NCBI GenBank assembly: GCA_034189085.1
Contig: JAXHVH010000008.1
Span: 1 to 64,000 of the forward strand
DNA: 64,000 bases
Reading direction: 5' to 3'
Source of the DNA: M55B129 sp034189085
GTDB taxonomy: Bacteria; Bacillota; Dethiobacteria; DTU022
In this document: positions 54,224 to 63,194 of the stretch, one piece after another
How positions within the stretch are numbered: position 1 is the first letter of the stretch
Layout: each line of letters opens with the position of its first letter
Program-made: the position numbers and the translations under genes
The notes under the pieces: model-generated
The model's input: the letters and a program-made list of their open reading frames with translations, nothing else
Database searches by the model: none
Told to the model about the DNA's origin: nothing

Positions 54224-55987
54224 ATGCCGTTGGATCCGACAAAACATGCTGACTGGGAGATAGCTGAAGCCGCAGAAGCAAATATGAAAAATGTTCACCA
54301 GTTAGCTGAGGAACTGGGCCTTGACAAAGAGGAACTGCTTCCTCACGGTCACTACGTGGCCAAGGTTGATTACAAAAAAATACTGGAGAGATTAAAGGAT
54401 AACCCCGACGGAAAGTATATTGATGTAACGGCAATCACCCCAACCCCTCTCGGAGAAGGAAAATCAACATCGACTATGGGGTTGACCCAGGGACTGGGCA
54501 AACGCGGGAAAAAAGTTATGGCGGCTATCCGCCAGCCTTCCGGTGGTCCAACCATGAATGTCAAGGGTTCGGCTGCCGGTGGAGGGCTTTCACAGTGTAT
54601 CCCCCTCACGCCCTTCTCACTCGGTTTGACCGGCGACATTAATGCGATCATGAATGCTCATAATTTAGCCATGGTTGCCTTAACTTCGCGGTTGCAGCAT
54701 GAATTTAACTCCACCGATGCTTTCCTTGAAAGAAACAATGTAAAAAGGTTAAATATCAATCCACGTAATGTGGAAATGAAATGGATTATCGATTTTTGCG
54801 CCCAGGCACTCCGTAATATTGTTATCGGGCTGGGAGATCGAAAAGACGGTTTTATGATGAGTTCAGGTTTTGCCATTGCTGTCTCCTCAGAAGTTATGGC
54901 CATTCTGGCTGTAGCCAGGGATTTAAAAGACATGCGGGAAAGAATGGGCAGGATTGTGGTTGCTTATGACAAGAGAGGCAATCCGGTAACTACCGAGGAT
55001 CTGGATGTAGCCGGCGCGATGACTGCCTGGATGGTTGATGCTATCAATCCAAACCTCCTGCAGACGATCGAGGGGCAGCCGGTACTGGTGCATGCCGGGC
55101 CTTTTGCCAATATTGCTATCGGACAGTCTTCGATCATTGCCGACCGGGTCGGTTTAAAATTAAGCGACTACCATATCACCGAGTCCGGTTTTGCCGCTGA
55201 TATTGGCTTTGAAAAATTCTGGAACCTGAAGTGCCGCATGTCCGGCCTTACTCCCCACTGTGCAGTACTCGTAGCTACCATTCGGGCCTTGAAATGTCAC
55301 GGCGGTGCTCCACTGCCGCTGCCCGGTCAGCCTCTTGATCCAGCTTACAACGAGGAAAATCTCAAGTGGGTTGAAAAAGGCTGTGAAAACCTTATTCACC
55401 ATATCAAGACAATTAAAAAATCCGGTATCAGTCCGGTGGTTTGTCTCAACCATTTCCATACCGATACTGACAATGAAATTAAGCTTGTCCGCCGTATGGC
55501 TGAAGAAGCTGGAGCCAGGGTTGCTCTTTCCAAGCACTGGCAGTACGGGGGTGAGGGCGCTCTTGAATTCGCGGATGCGGTTATTGAAGCATGCGAAGAA
55601 AAGAACGATTTTAAATTCCTCTATGAACTCGATACCCCCCTTAGGGAGCGCATTGATCTTATTGCCAGGGAAGTTTACGGCGCAGACGGTGTGGAATACT
55701 CTGCCGAAGCCCTTGAAAAAGCGAAGAAAATGGAAGGAGATCCCAAATTCCAGAAAATGGGTACCTGCATGGTCAAAACTCACCTCAGCCTGACCGACAA
55801 TCCCATGCTGAAAGGTGTACCGAAAGGCTGGAAGCTTTTCGTTCGTGATATCCTTACCTATGGTGGAGCCGATTTCGTTGTCCCGGTGGCCGGTTCTATT
55901 TCCTTGATGCCGGGAACTGCTGCCAATCCGGCTTATCGCAGGGTCGATGTAGATGTAAATACCGGAAAGGTTGAAGGTCTGTTCTAA
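54224..55987 (+). CDS. fhs: formate-tetrahydrofolate ligase
   Basis: Encodes 587 residues. It makes 10-formyl-THF from formate and THF with ATP, in the methyl branch of the Wood-Ljungdahl pathway and in one-carbon supply. P-loop TPLGEGKST (about 74-82), the GPTMNVKGSAAGGG region, LTGDINAIMNAHN and PVVCLNHFHTDTDNE are the FTHFS signatures. About 30 residues longer than the 557-residue norm, with the extra length in the N-terminal MPLDPTKHADWEIAEAAEAN segment and elsewhere. ATG at 54224 behind AAGGAGG is preferred to the ATG-less start at 54149. A terminator follows. Confidence 0.95.
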   Translation: MPLDPTKHADWEIAEAAEANMKNVHQLAEELGLDKEELLPHGHYVAKVDYKKILERLKDNPDGKYIDVTAITPTPLGEGKSTSTMGLTQGLGKRGKKVMAAIRQPSGGPTMNVKGSAAGGGLSQCIPLTPFSLGLTGDINAIMNAHNLAMVALTSRLQHEFNSTDAFLERNNVKRLNINPRNVEMKWIIDFCAQALRNIVIGLGDRKDGFMMSSGFAIAVSSEVMAILAVARDLKDMRERMGRIVVAYDKRGNPVTTEDLDVAGAMTAWMVDAINPNLLQTIEGQPVLVHAGPFANIAIGQSSIIADRVGLKLSDYHITESGFAADIGFEKFWNLKCRMSGLTPHCAVLVATIRALKCHGGAPLPLPGQPLDPAYNEENLKWVEKGCENLIHHIKTIKKSGISPVVCLNHFHTDTDNEIKLVRRMAEEAGARVALSKHWQYGGEGALEFADAVIEACEEKNDFKFLYELDTPLRERIDLIAREVYGADGVEYSAEALEKAKKMEGDPKFQKMGTCMVKTHLSLTDNPMLKGVPKGWKLFVRDILTYGGADFVVPVAGSISLMPGTAANPAYRRVDVDVNTGKVEGLF

Positions 55988-56032
55988 GCAGATGATTATT
56001 TGCCTGTATTAATTGAGTATTGCTCAATTGTG

Positions 56033-56061
56033 ACGGGATGCCTTCAGGGGCGTCCCGTTTT
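56033..56061 (+). terminator. terminator after fhs
   Basis: Stem ACGGGAtGCC / GGCgTCCCGT with a 6-base loop and TTTTAT. Confidence 0.8.
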
Positions 56062-56067
56062 ATATGG

Positions 56068-56240
56068 GTGCGCCGCATGGGCATTGTTAAGCTGGCGGTG
56101 AAAGTCCGCTGCAGGCCTGACAGTAAGAGCCATTGTCTGATGGAAAGGTGGCCGCTGTGATGCGGAATCTAAAGGAAACTTAAGTAAGCAAAATCCCGGC
56201 CTGCTGAAATAGAAACACCAAGTAAAATCTTGAAGTGTTT
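56068..56240 (+). mobile_element. probable 5' remnant of a group II intron
   Basis: Begins GTGCGCC directly behind the fhs terminator and continues with GGTGAAAGTCCGCTGCAGG, AGTAAGAGCC and GCGGAATCTAAAGGAAAC, which I recognise as conserved domain I sequence of bacterial group II introns. There is no reverse transcriptase gene and no domain V/VI before folK, so it is a truncated copy. Some group II introns insert just behind terminators, which fits. The right boundary is a guess; sequence to 56298 shows no other feature. Confidence 0.6.
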
Positions 56241-56298
56241 CCGTATATAATTCCTGTGTGAGGAGTAAGAACTGGGGAAGGGGTTTTATCCTGAGTGA

Positions 56299-56880
56299 TT
56301 AATTAAACCAGTTTGCGGAAAGGTAGTAGCGGACTTCTTCCTCAGAGGGACATTTTGATAAAAGCTCACGGACGGTTTTGCCTTGTCCAGGGATTGCCAG
56401 GTTGGGGGCAATATCTGACAGGGGAATAAGAACAAAACACCTTTCGCCCAGTCGTGGATGGGGTAGCGCAAGCCGGGCAGTATTCATTACCATATTTTCA
56501 TAAACCAGCATATCCAGATCAATCGTTCGAGGTCCCCATCTTTCAATTCTGATTCTGCCGATCCGGTTTTCCACATCAAGCATTGCCTCCATCAGGGTTT
56601 CCGGGGGAAGGGTGGTCAGCAGTGAGGCACAGGCGTTGAGATAATATCCCTGGACGGGTCCTCCCACAGGCTCAGTTTCATAAATCGGAGAAACTGTTTT
56701 TATTCTAATGGAGGGGATCCGGGCAAGTAAAGTCAACGATTGGCGCAAATTGGTCAGACGACTGCCAATGTTTGAACCGAGACCGATATAAGCAATGTTT
56801 ATCTTAATCATGGGATTATCCGGGCGAATTCGGCAAGATCTGGCTGTCTGGTTGTTCAGCCCTGTCTCCTCATTTATCAT
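56299..56880 (-). CDS. folK: 6-hydroxymethyl-7,8-dihydropterin pyrophosphokinase
   Basis: Encodes 193 residues. The HPPK core begins near residue 26: YIGLGSNIGSRLTNLRQSL, SPIYETEPVGG, NACASLLTTL, RWGPRTIDLDML and LPHPRLGERCFVLIPL are all diagnostic. The first 23 residues are an unusual extension; the ATG at 56880 starts one base after the folB stop and is thus coupled, but an internal ATG at 56811 would give the family's usual start. It is the last gene of the leftward folate cluster. Confidence 0.93.
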   Translation of the reverse strand: MINEETGLNNQTARSCRIRPDNPMIKINIAYIGLGSNIGSRLTNLRQSLTLLARIPSIRIKTVSPIYETEPVGGPVQGYYLNACASLLTTLPPETLMEAMLDVENRIGRIRIERWGPRTIDLDMLVYENMVMNTARLALPHPRLGERCFVLIPLSDIAPNLAIPGQGKTVRELLSKCPSEEEVRYYLSANWFN

Positions 56881-56881
56881 A

Positions 56882-57235
56882 TTACCTGTGTCGATTAACT
56901 ATCACTCCTACTCCTCCCTGCACACCGGGCAGGGGAGGACTGGGTTTGCGAACTTCAACGGTTGCTTCCAGCACCCCCGTGAGTTTCAGCAGCTTATCGG
57001 CAATTCGGCAGGCGAGCGTTTCGAGAAGCCTGCAGGAGTTGCTGTACATCACTTCCTCGATGGCCATCACCGCCTTACGGTAATCGGGGACTTTGTCGAT
57101 CCGGTCGTCGTTGTGGCTGGTCAGATCGATACCCATCTCTATGCTGACCTGGAATTCCTGACCCAGGCTGTTTTCTTCTGGAAGCACTCCATGATAGGCG
57201 TAACAGGTAAAACTATCAATAATTATTCGGTCCAA
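56882..57235 (-). CDS. folB: dihydroneopterin aldolase
   Basis: Encodes 117 residues. It cleaves dihydroneopterin to hydroxymethyl-dihydropterin. DSFTCYAYHGVLPEEN, VEIGMG-type strand (VSIEMGIDL) and the CRLLETLACRIADKLL helix with the catalytic Glu are typical; KPSPPLPG follows. It starts with TTG after GGAGGTGAG. It lies between folP and folK. Confidence 0.93.
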   Translation of the reverse strand: MDRIIIDSFTCYAYHGVLPEENSLGQEFQVSIEMGIDLTSHNDDRIDKVPDYRKAVMAIEEVMYSNSCRLLETLACRIADKLLKLTGVLEATVEVRKPSPPLPGVQGGVGVIVNRHR

Positions 57236-57242
57236 ATGGTTC

Positions 57243-58469
57243 TCACCTCCGTATTATGGTATCGGTCATCACTGCTACCCTTTTCATCGATAAAACATCG
57301 TGAACCCTGACAATGTCGGCTCCCGCAACAATTCCGTATGCTACGGTTGCTGCTGTGCCCTCCATGCGTTCATCTGTGGGAAGATCCAGCGTTTTTCCGA
57401 TCATTGATTTTCGGGAAGTGCCGAGGAGCAGGGGGTAACCGAGGCGACAGAATGTATTTAAATGCAGCATCACATCAAGATTTTGCTGCAGATCTTTGCC
57501 AAAGCCGATCCCCGGGTCGATGATCATTTTCTCGTCTTTAATACCAGCATTTTGTGCCAGGGCAATTGATTCCTTCATTTCAGCAATAATATCGGCAATT
57601 AGATCTTCGTAATCTGTGCTGTTTCGATTATGCATCAGGCAGATGGGTACATCGAAATGTGCGGCAACTGTTCCCAGCTGCGGATCAGCTTTTAAGCCCC
57701 AGACATCATTTAACATTTCCACTCCGGCGGCTAGAGCTTGTTGCGCTACTTGTGCCTTATAAGTATCTATTGAAAGTGGAAGTTTAAAAGTCTGATCTTT
57801 TTTTAAAGCTTTGATAACCGGCATAACCCGGTTTAGTTCGACTTCAGCATCTACTGGCATAACTCGACTTATCCCGGTAGCGGCGTTAACTTTCAGATGG
57901 CCCGGTCGGGTTGATTCCCCACCGATATCAATAATATCAGCGCCTTCCTCGGCCATACGGAACGCCTGGGTGAGAGCTTTATCAAGTTGATCAAAACGGC
58001 CGCCGTCGGAAAATGAATCGGGAGTCACATTAAGAATACCCATAATTAATGTTCTTTGGCCGAGTGGAAGGCGGTGGTGCCCGAGATAAAAAGGTAAACT
58101 GTTCTTTCTGCTGCTTCTCACCAGGGTGTCGTGGAGCAAAGCAGCTAGCTTCGCTGGTTCTTCTCCGCAGTTTTCCAGCTGTTTACAGAGATCGTTGAGC
58201 TCATTCTCGGTACCGGCAATAACCGCCTCAAAGATTTGTTTCCCATCGTCGGTTTTACCGAACAGAACATTATTATTTTCCAGAGCAGGCACATTTTTGA
58301 GCACCGGTATGAGCCCCCGTGGCACATTCCTTAATCTGAAGACAAGGGAATCAACCTGCCTGGCAAATTGCTCGCTTATCTCCGGGGAGAAACCCATTGC
58401 TGTGAGATCCACAAGAATTTTTCCTGGTTCAAGGATGAGGATCTGGGGGGAGGAATTTTGTCTTTTCAA
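57243..58469 (-). CDS. folP: dihydropteroate synthase with N-terminal extension
   Basis: Encodes 408 residues, about 130 more than the common DHPS. The catalytic TIM-barrel (about 135-408) has MGILNVTPDSFSDGG, DIGGESTRPGH, SIDTYKAQVA, MHNRN and IDPGIGFGKDL. The first 130 residues are a separate domain of unknown role (MGFSPEISEQFARQVDSLVF...), also seen in some Clostridia DHPS. TTG start after AGAGGAG overlaps the stop of the HD gene. Confidence 0.92.
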   Translation of the reverse strand: MKRQNSSPQILILEPGKILVDLTAMGFSPEISEQFARQVDSLVFRLRNVPRGLIPVLKNVPALENNNVLFGKTDDGKQIFEAVIAGTENELNDLCKQLENCGEEPAKLAALLHDTLVRSSRKNSLPFYLGHHRLPLGQRTLIMGILNVTPDSFSDGGRFDQLDKALTQAFRMAEEGADIIDIGGESTRPGHLKVNAATGISRVMPVDAEVELNRVMPVIKALKKDQTFKLPLSIDTYKAQVAQQALAAGVEMLNDVWGLKADPQLGTVAAHFDVPICLMHNRNSTDYEDLIADIIAEMKESIALAQNAGIKDEKMIIDPGIGFGKDLQQNLDVMLHLNTFCRLGYPLLLGTSRKSMIGKTLDLPTDERMEGTAATVAYGIVAGADIVRVHDVLSMKRVAVMTDTIIRR

Positions 58470-58975
58470 TATATCAGCTCCTCTTTATGGGGTTGCCTGT
58501 CAAGGGTGTGGCATTCGCTGCGGGTCTGGCAGCCGAAACAGAGACGGGAATACTGATCTGCTTTCGCCAGAGCTTTGCTTAATGGGGATAGGTGTTGTTG
58601 TTCAAGGCTTTTCAAACGATGCTGAGCGATTGCCCGGGTTATCAATTCCATTTCTGAATTGGAGAAACCCACTTTTTCAAGAATAGTCCTGGCCAGCTCG
58701 GCGCTGGCAAGAGCATGGTCAGTTCCATTGTCGTATTCCTGCCAGCGGCCAATATCGTGCAACAGGCCCGCCGCATAAGCTGTTTCGCGTGTAATAAAAG
58801 GGCAGCCTTCCTCAATCAGCAGCAGATAAGTTAGCCTGGCTACTGTGAGCAGATGTTCAAAGTGATGCTGGCAGAAGAGGCGTGATCCTTCACGCAGGGC
58901 ATTGCGCTCTAAATGATCACGATATTCCCGGCTGGCAAGTATTTTATTGACTCGCTCCATCATTTTATCTTTCAT
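58466..58975 (-). CDS. HD-domain phosphohydrolase within the folate cluster
   Basis: Encodes 169 residues. Metal-binding HD motifs are visible: HFEHLL, AAGLLHDIGRW (the His-Asp pair) and a HALASAELA helix, with QHR as a distal site. The C-terminus has a cysteine-bearing CFGCQTRSEC segment that may bind zinc. It overlaps folP by four bases and follows folE, so a folate-pathway phosphatase role, for example at dihydroneopterin triphosphate, is a reasonable inference but unproven. Confidence 0.75.
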   Translation of the reverse strand: MKDKMMERVNKILASREYRDHLERNALREGSRLFCQHHFEHLLTVARLTYLLLIEEGCPFITRETAYAAGLLHDIGRWQEYDNGTDHALASAELARTILEKVGFSNSEMELITRAIAQHRLKSLEQQHLSPLSKALAKADQYSRLCFGCQTRSECHTLDRQPHKEELIY

Positions 58976-58994
58976 TGTCCGTTCTCGGTTATAG

Positions 58995-59561
58995 TTATCT
59001 TTTCCCCTGAATTAGACTGAATACTTCGCCTCTGGAGCTGGGATTGCGTCGGAACAGCCCCCTGACGGCGGATGTGACTGTAACAGCACCCGGTTTGCTT
59101 ACACCGCGGATGCTCATGCAGAGATGTTCCGCTTCAACAACCACGACGACCCCTTTAGGTTTAAGTCCTTCCGTGATTATATCAGCTACATTGCTGGTTA
59201 AACGTTCCTGCAGCTGGGGACGTCGGGAGACAGTTTCAATAACCCTGACTAATTTGCTTAATCCGACAATCCTTCCCCCTGAAGGAAGATAGGCAACGTG
59301 AGCTTTCCCGTAGAATGGGAGCAGATGATGTTCACACATAGAGTAAAAGGATATGTCTTTGACCAGGACGATTTCGTCATGACCGTCTTCAACGAAACAT
59401 GTTTTTAAATGCTCCCTTGGATCCTGTTCCAGTCCTCTGAATAATTCTTCATACATATTGGCTATGCGTTTTGGAGTGCCCACCAGGCCTTCCCTGTTTA
59501 AATCTTCACCGACAGCTTCCAGGATCATCTCTACCGCCCTGATAATTTTTGCTTTATCCAC
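58995..59561 (-). CDS. folE: GTP cyclohydrolase I
   Basis: Encodes 188 residues. It converts GTP to dihydroneopterin triphosphate, the first folate step. The zinc site is in SMCEHHLLPFYGKAH and EHLCMSIRGV; GLSKLVRVIETVSRRPQLQE and SAVRGLFRR close the active site. It starts with GTG after AAAGGCGG. It heads the leftward folE-HD-folP-folB-folK unit. Confidence 0.95.
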   Translation of the reverse strand: MDKAKIIRAVEMILEAVGEDLNREGLVGTPKRIANMYEELFRGLEQDPREHLKTCFVEDGHDEIVLVKDISFYSMCEHHLLPFYGKAHVAYLPSGGRIVGLSKLVRVIETVSRRPQLQERLTSNVADIITEGLKPKGVVVVVEAEHLCMSIRGVSKPGAVTVTSAVRGLFRRNPSSRGEVFSLIQGKR

Positions 59562-59594
59562 AAGTATACCGCCTTTCTCATAATAAAAAATGTA

Positions 59595-60890
59595 TTACGG
59601 CAGAAAAATAATAATACTGTGCAGGAAGGCGCCGGCAAGTATATTTTCAGTCCGCTGGTAGAGAAATCCTAGAACCAGCGCAGTCCCGGGGACAAGAACC
59701 GCCGCCTCCACATATGTATAAGGATAATCAATCATCCATGTCTCGGTGATTGTAATAATAGCCAGGCGGGCAGCAGCTACCAGCAAAACAGTTAATATTA
59801 AACTGAGGTTGGGCCCGTATTGGCGGCATAAAGAGGTCTGGATAAAACCTCTCCAGAACATTTCCCGCGGCAACCCGATCAATAGAAAAATAAGAACAAA
59901 ATTCATCACTGTTTCCAGGCCTGCAAAATTCATACCGCCGGGAAGTCCCCTGGTGGTCCCGATTATCAGGCCAGCAGCGATCAAAGCCAGAAAATATCCA
60001 TGGCCAATCCTTTCGCGGCGTACTCCGAAATCAAGGTAGTCGATTTTATTAAATTTCCAAAGAACAAAAAGAACAATGATAGCTGCTGCATAACCGAAAA
60101 AAGTATAATAGTTAAGAAATCCGTTTATTTTGGGTATAACTTCGCCTGCTGTTACCAGTATCACCAGCAGTGGTATCATGAGCATATTGAGGAATCCGGG
60201 TTTTGTTTCCCTTATTTGTTGCCAGTATCGAGTATAGTGATGGTCCAAAGAAAATATTGTCATTATTACCATTAAAATAGCCACGAATATGCTGTAAATC
60301 ATGAAAGGGCCAGCGATACTGAGCCAGGAGGCGTTTAACCGGGGAGGCAACTGCGGTTCACCGGTGGGCGAAATGAAATAATAATAAATCAGGCTGTCAC
60401 GGGGATAAAAAGTAATCGGTATGGTATCCTGCCATATTGTCGGTATCCCCATCTGTTTTTCAACAGCCTGATAAACTGTTTCCAGTTCAGATTTGTTGGT
60501 TACCGGTGTAAATAGGATGTCTCCCCTGATCTGATCAAAAAAACTGTGGCTGATTACCATAAACAAGCCGCCGATTGTCTCATCTGCCTGCTGGATCCCG
60601 TTCTGCCGGTAAATGCCATTGCCCAGTAGAAGCAAACTTGTGTCATGGTCGGTTTCGTTAAGGGTGACCAGCGTTCCACCGGACGGCAGAATAACCGTCA
60701 GATCTTCTGTTTCAATGGACCACGGCTCTGTTTTACAGACAGAACTGATTTCATATTGACAGGGCTTGCGTCCCAGGGCATCCGGAATGAATACTGTTAT
60801 TAAAAAAGCCGAAACGACAAGCAGCACAGCGATTATGATCAAAAGTATTAGGGCGACAAAGTAATTTTTGCCCGATATTTTCTTTAACAA
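59595..60890 (-). CDS. CPBP-family intramembrane protease-like protein
   Basis: Encodes 431 residues. A first transmembrane helix (about 10-35) is followed by an outer domain to about 190 and then about eight helices. The CPBP (Abi, Rce1-like) part has REMFWRGFIQ near 335, where families usually carry EExxxR (here Arg replaces the first Glu), and FLYQRTENILAGAFLHS with the histidine motif. Such proteins are prenyl-protein or signal proteases in membranes; activity is uncertain. The TTG at 60890, after AAGGAGG, is preferred to the one at 60923. It is divergent from coaX. Confidence 0.75.
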   Translation of the reverse strand: MLKKISGKNYFVALILLIIIAVLLVVSAFLITVFIPDALGRKPCQYEISSVCKTEPWSIETEDLTVILPSGGTLVTLNETDHDTSLLLLGNGIYRQNGIQQADETIGGLFMVISHSFFDQIRGDILFTPVTNKSELETVYQAVEKQMGIPTIWQDTIPITFYPRDSLIYYYFISPTGEPQLPPRLNASWLSIAGPFMIYSIFVAILMVIMTIFSLDHHYTRYWQQIRETKPGFLNMLMIPLLVILVTAGEVIPKINGFLNYYTFFGYAAAIIVLFVLWKFNKIDYLDFGVRRERIGHGYFLALIAAGLIIGTTRGLPGGMNFAGLETVMNFVLIFLLIGLPREMFWRGFIQTSLCRQYGPNLSLILTVLLVAAARLAIITITETWMIDYPYTYVEAAVLVPGTALVLGFLYQRTENILAGAFLHSIIIFLP

Positions 60891-61005
60891 AAGTGCTCCT
60901 CCTTGTGCGAATAATGCTGTCAAAGTGCTTTGCTGTACTTCGACGGGATGATCCGGATTCCTCCAAGATTATTACGCCTCTACCATTAAGCTGCAGAGTG
61001 GTTCT

Positions 61006-61033
61006 TTGCAAAAATAACGTAATCTGCTATAGT
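61006..61033 (+). promoter_or_regulatory. possible promoter for coaX
   Basis: TTGCAA (61006-61011), 16-base spacer, TATAGT (61028-61033). Confidence 0.4.
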
Positions 61034-61089
61034 GTTATTGACCTGGCATTTGTTTACCAGGCTTATCGATCAGCGGGGAGGAATGTAAT

Positions 61090-61860
61090 TTGCTACTGGC
61101 TGTTGATGTAGGCAATACCCATATTATGCTCGGTGTATATCGTGAAGATAAAATCCGTGTTTACTGGCGGCTGGCTACCCGTAAATCGAGTACTGAAGAT
61201 GAACTGGGCATGATAGTTAAAAATCTTCTGCATAGCAGCCATATAACACTCAAGGAAATAAATTTCGTCGCAATTTCCTCTGTTGTTCCTCAATTAATGT
61301 ATTCCCTCGGGCGTATGTCAACAAAATACTTCAATGTAGATCCTCTTATTATTGGGCCGGGAATCAGGACCGGCTTAAATATTGTAACAGATAATCCACG
61401 TGAAGTGGGAGCTGACCGGATTGTTAATGCCGTTGCGGCAATTGAACTTTATGGTGGGCCGCTGGTTATAGTCGATTTTGGGACTGCAACCACCTTCTGT
61501 GCCATTTCGGGTGAGGGTGATTATCTCGGCGGGGCTATCGCCCCGGGTATAGGGATATCTATGGAAGCCCTTTTTGAAAGAGCGGCCAAATTGCCACGCG
61601 TGGAAGTAGTGCGGCCTCAGAGAGTTATTGGCAAAGATACAATCACCAGTATGCAGTCGGGCATTGTCTTCGGGTTTGTCGGTCAGGTCGATGGAATTGT
61701 TCGTCGGATGGCTGCAGAGCTTGGAGGTGATCCCCAGGTAATAGCTACCGGCGGTTTTGCTAATTTAATTGCCCGTGAATCGGAAACAATCCGGGAGGTC
61801 AATCCCCTTCTTACCCTGGAAGGATTGCGGATCATCACCAGTTTGAATGCCGCAAAATAA
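61090..61860 (+). CDS. coaX: type III pantothenate kinase
   Basis: Encodes 256 residues. It phosphorylates pantothenate in the first step of CoA synthesis. LLAVDVGNTHIMLGVY (ATP-binding PHOSPHATE 1), ISSVVPQL, VGADRIVNAVAA, VIVDFGTATTFC and GGAIAPGIGIS are CoaX motifs. It starts with TTG after GGGGAGG. In Bacillus it follows ftsH directly; here about 8 kb of other genes intervene. Confidence 0.94.
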   Translation: MLLAVDVGNTHIMLGVYREDKIRVYWRLATRKSSTEDELGMIVKNLLHSSHITLKEINFVAISSVVPQLMYSLGRMSTKYFNVDPLIIGPGIRTGLNIVTDNPREVGADRIVNAVAAIELYGGPLVIVDFGTATTFCAISGEGDYLGGAIAPGIGISMEALFERAAKLPRVEVVRPQRVIGKDTITSMQSGIVFGFVGQVDGIVRRMAAELGGDPQVIATGGFANLIARESETIREVNPLLTLEGLRIITSLNAAK

Positions 61861-61893
61861 AAAATGATGGTTTCTGCAAAGGAAGTGTGTTTA

Positions 61894-62104
61894 TGGCCGG
61901 TTTACCCCTGGCAAACTTTATTCTGCTGCCGATCCCCTGGTGGCGGCGCTGCTCTTTCTTGTGTCTGCTGTCCTGCAGTGGTTGTGGAATATAACAATGC
62001 CCCAGGTTTTTGCTCTAAGGGATATCAATTTCTGGCAGGCTTTCCACCTTTTGCCGATTGCCGGAATTTTATTTGGGACTTCAGGGATCCGTTTTAATAA
62101 TTGA
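61894..62104 (+). pseudogene. frameshifted small membrane protein gene
   Basis: An ATG at 61894 sits seven bases after AAGGAAG and reads MAGLPLANFILLP. In another frame from about 61940 the sequence reads DPLVAALLFLVSAVLQWLW, ITMPQVFALRDINFWQAF, ending in HLLPIAGILFG. That resembles the common short membrane proteins with WNW-x-MP...FGL...ITFWQALGLL. The second frame has no good start of its own. A one-base shift near 61935-61945 would join them into a protein of about 70 residues. It could be a real mutation or a sequencing error. Confidence 0.45.
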
Positions 62105-62206
62105 GATCGGTGATCTTCCTGGGAAGGACTATTTAGGAAAAGGGAAACAAGAACCGCTTAATCAAGCTGACTGATTTTAATAAATTTAAAATAGGAGATA
62201 CCGGTT

Positions 62207-63013
62207 ATGAAAATTGGACTGGCTTTAAGTGGTGGAGCAGCCCGCGGGATAGCACACATTGGCGTTTTGAAATATCTTGAGGAACGTAATGTAAAAGCTG
62301 TGTTAATAGCCGGGACAAGCGCCGGCAGTATTGTCGCATCCCTGTACAGCGCGGGGAAAACTATTGAAGAAATTGAACAGATAGCTCGCGAATTATCCTG
62401 GAAAGATTTTGTTACATTATCTCTTCCCCGGAAAGGGTTAATAAGCTCTTCAAAACTTTTAGAGATGCTGAAAGAGCATCTGGGAAACATAATTTTTGAA
62501 GATTTAAAAATTCCCCTGATCATCAATGCAGTTGATTTGCTGAGCGGGGAAGAGATAATTATTGAAGATGGTCCTGTTGCCGAAGCAGTTCAGGCCAGCT
62601 GTTCCATACCTGGCATTTTTACCCCAGTGAAGTGGAAGGATAAGCTGCTTGTAGATGGCGGGCTGCTGGATAACGTTCCAGCCGTCCTTCTAAAAGAGCG
62701 GAACCTTGATTATATTATTGCCGTTGATGTGGGGGCTCAGAAACCACTTTCCAGTGAGCCGGACAGTATATTTAAAATCTTGATCCAGGCTTTTGACATT
62801 ATCCAACGTCAGCGGGATAAATCCGTCCACGATATGGCTGATGTAGTGATCGAGCCTGAGCTTGGGGATATAACTATGTGGGACATCAACAGGGTTGACT
62901 TGATTATGGAGAGAGGCTATGAGGCAGCGCGAAAAATACTGGGCAACACCGATCTGACAAAAAAACAGAGTGGTATCGCCCGCTGGTTTAGCAAGCGGGA
63001 AAATCGGCGTTAA
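62207..63013 (+). CDS. patatin-like phospholipase family protein
   Basis: Encodes 268 residues. The Ser-Asp dyad is complete: Ser38 in AGTSAGS and Asp150 in VDGGLLDNVP, with the oxyanion loop LSGGAARGIAHIG at 8-20. No signal peptide or membrane helix, so it should act in the cytoplasm or at the inner membrane face as a lipid acyl hydrolase. It has a weak AGGAGA site before the ATG. Followed by a strong hairpin shared with the convergent PFOR gene. Confidence 0.88.
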   Translation: MKIGLALSGGAARGIAHIGVLKYLEERNVKAVLIAGTSAGSIVASLYSAGKTIEEIEQIARELSWKDFVTLSLPRKGLISSSKLLEMLKEHLGNIIFEDLKIPLIINAVDLLSGEEIIIEDGPVAEAVQASCSIPGIFTPVKWKDKLLVDGGLLDNVPAVLLKERNLDYIIAVDVGAQKPLSSEPDSIFKILIQAFDIIQRQRDKSVHDMADVVIEPELGDITMWDINRVDLIMERGYEAARKILGNTDLTKKQSGIARWFSKRENRR

Positions 63014-63106
63014 CAAAAAGACTGCCGCGCAGTAACAAAGAGGAAACTATCCAGGGTGAATAATATTTAAAAAGCATTTAAATAAATCTTAAAGTGCGGC
63101 AAAGGT

Positions 63107-63152
63107 CCGCACATAAAGGAGGCCTCTTCCAGGAGGCCTCCTTTATGTGCGG
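63107..63152. terminator. 20-bp perfect hairpin between convergent genes
   Basis: CCGCACATAAAGGAGGCCTC pairs exactly with its reverse complement across a TTCCAG loop. It separates the patatin gene from PFOR and probably ends transcription from both, although neither side has a long T tract. Confidence 0.75.
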
Positions 63153-63194
63153 TTGAAACAAAACATAACAACCGTTATGGTATGGGATTCAAAA

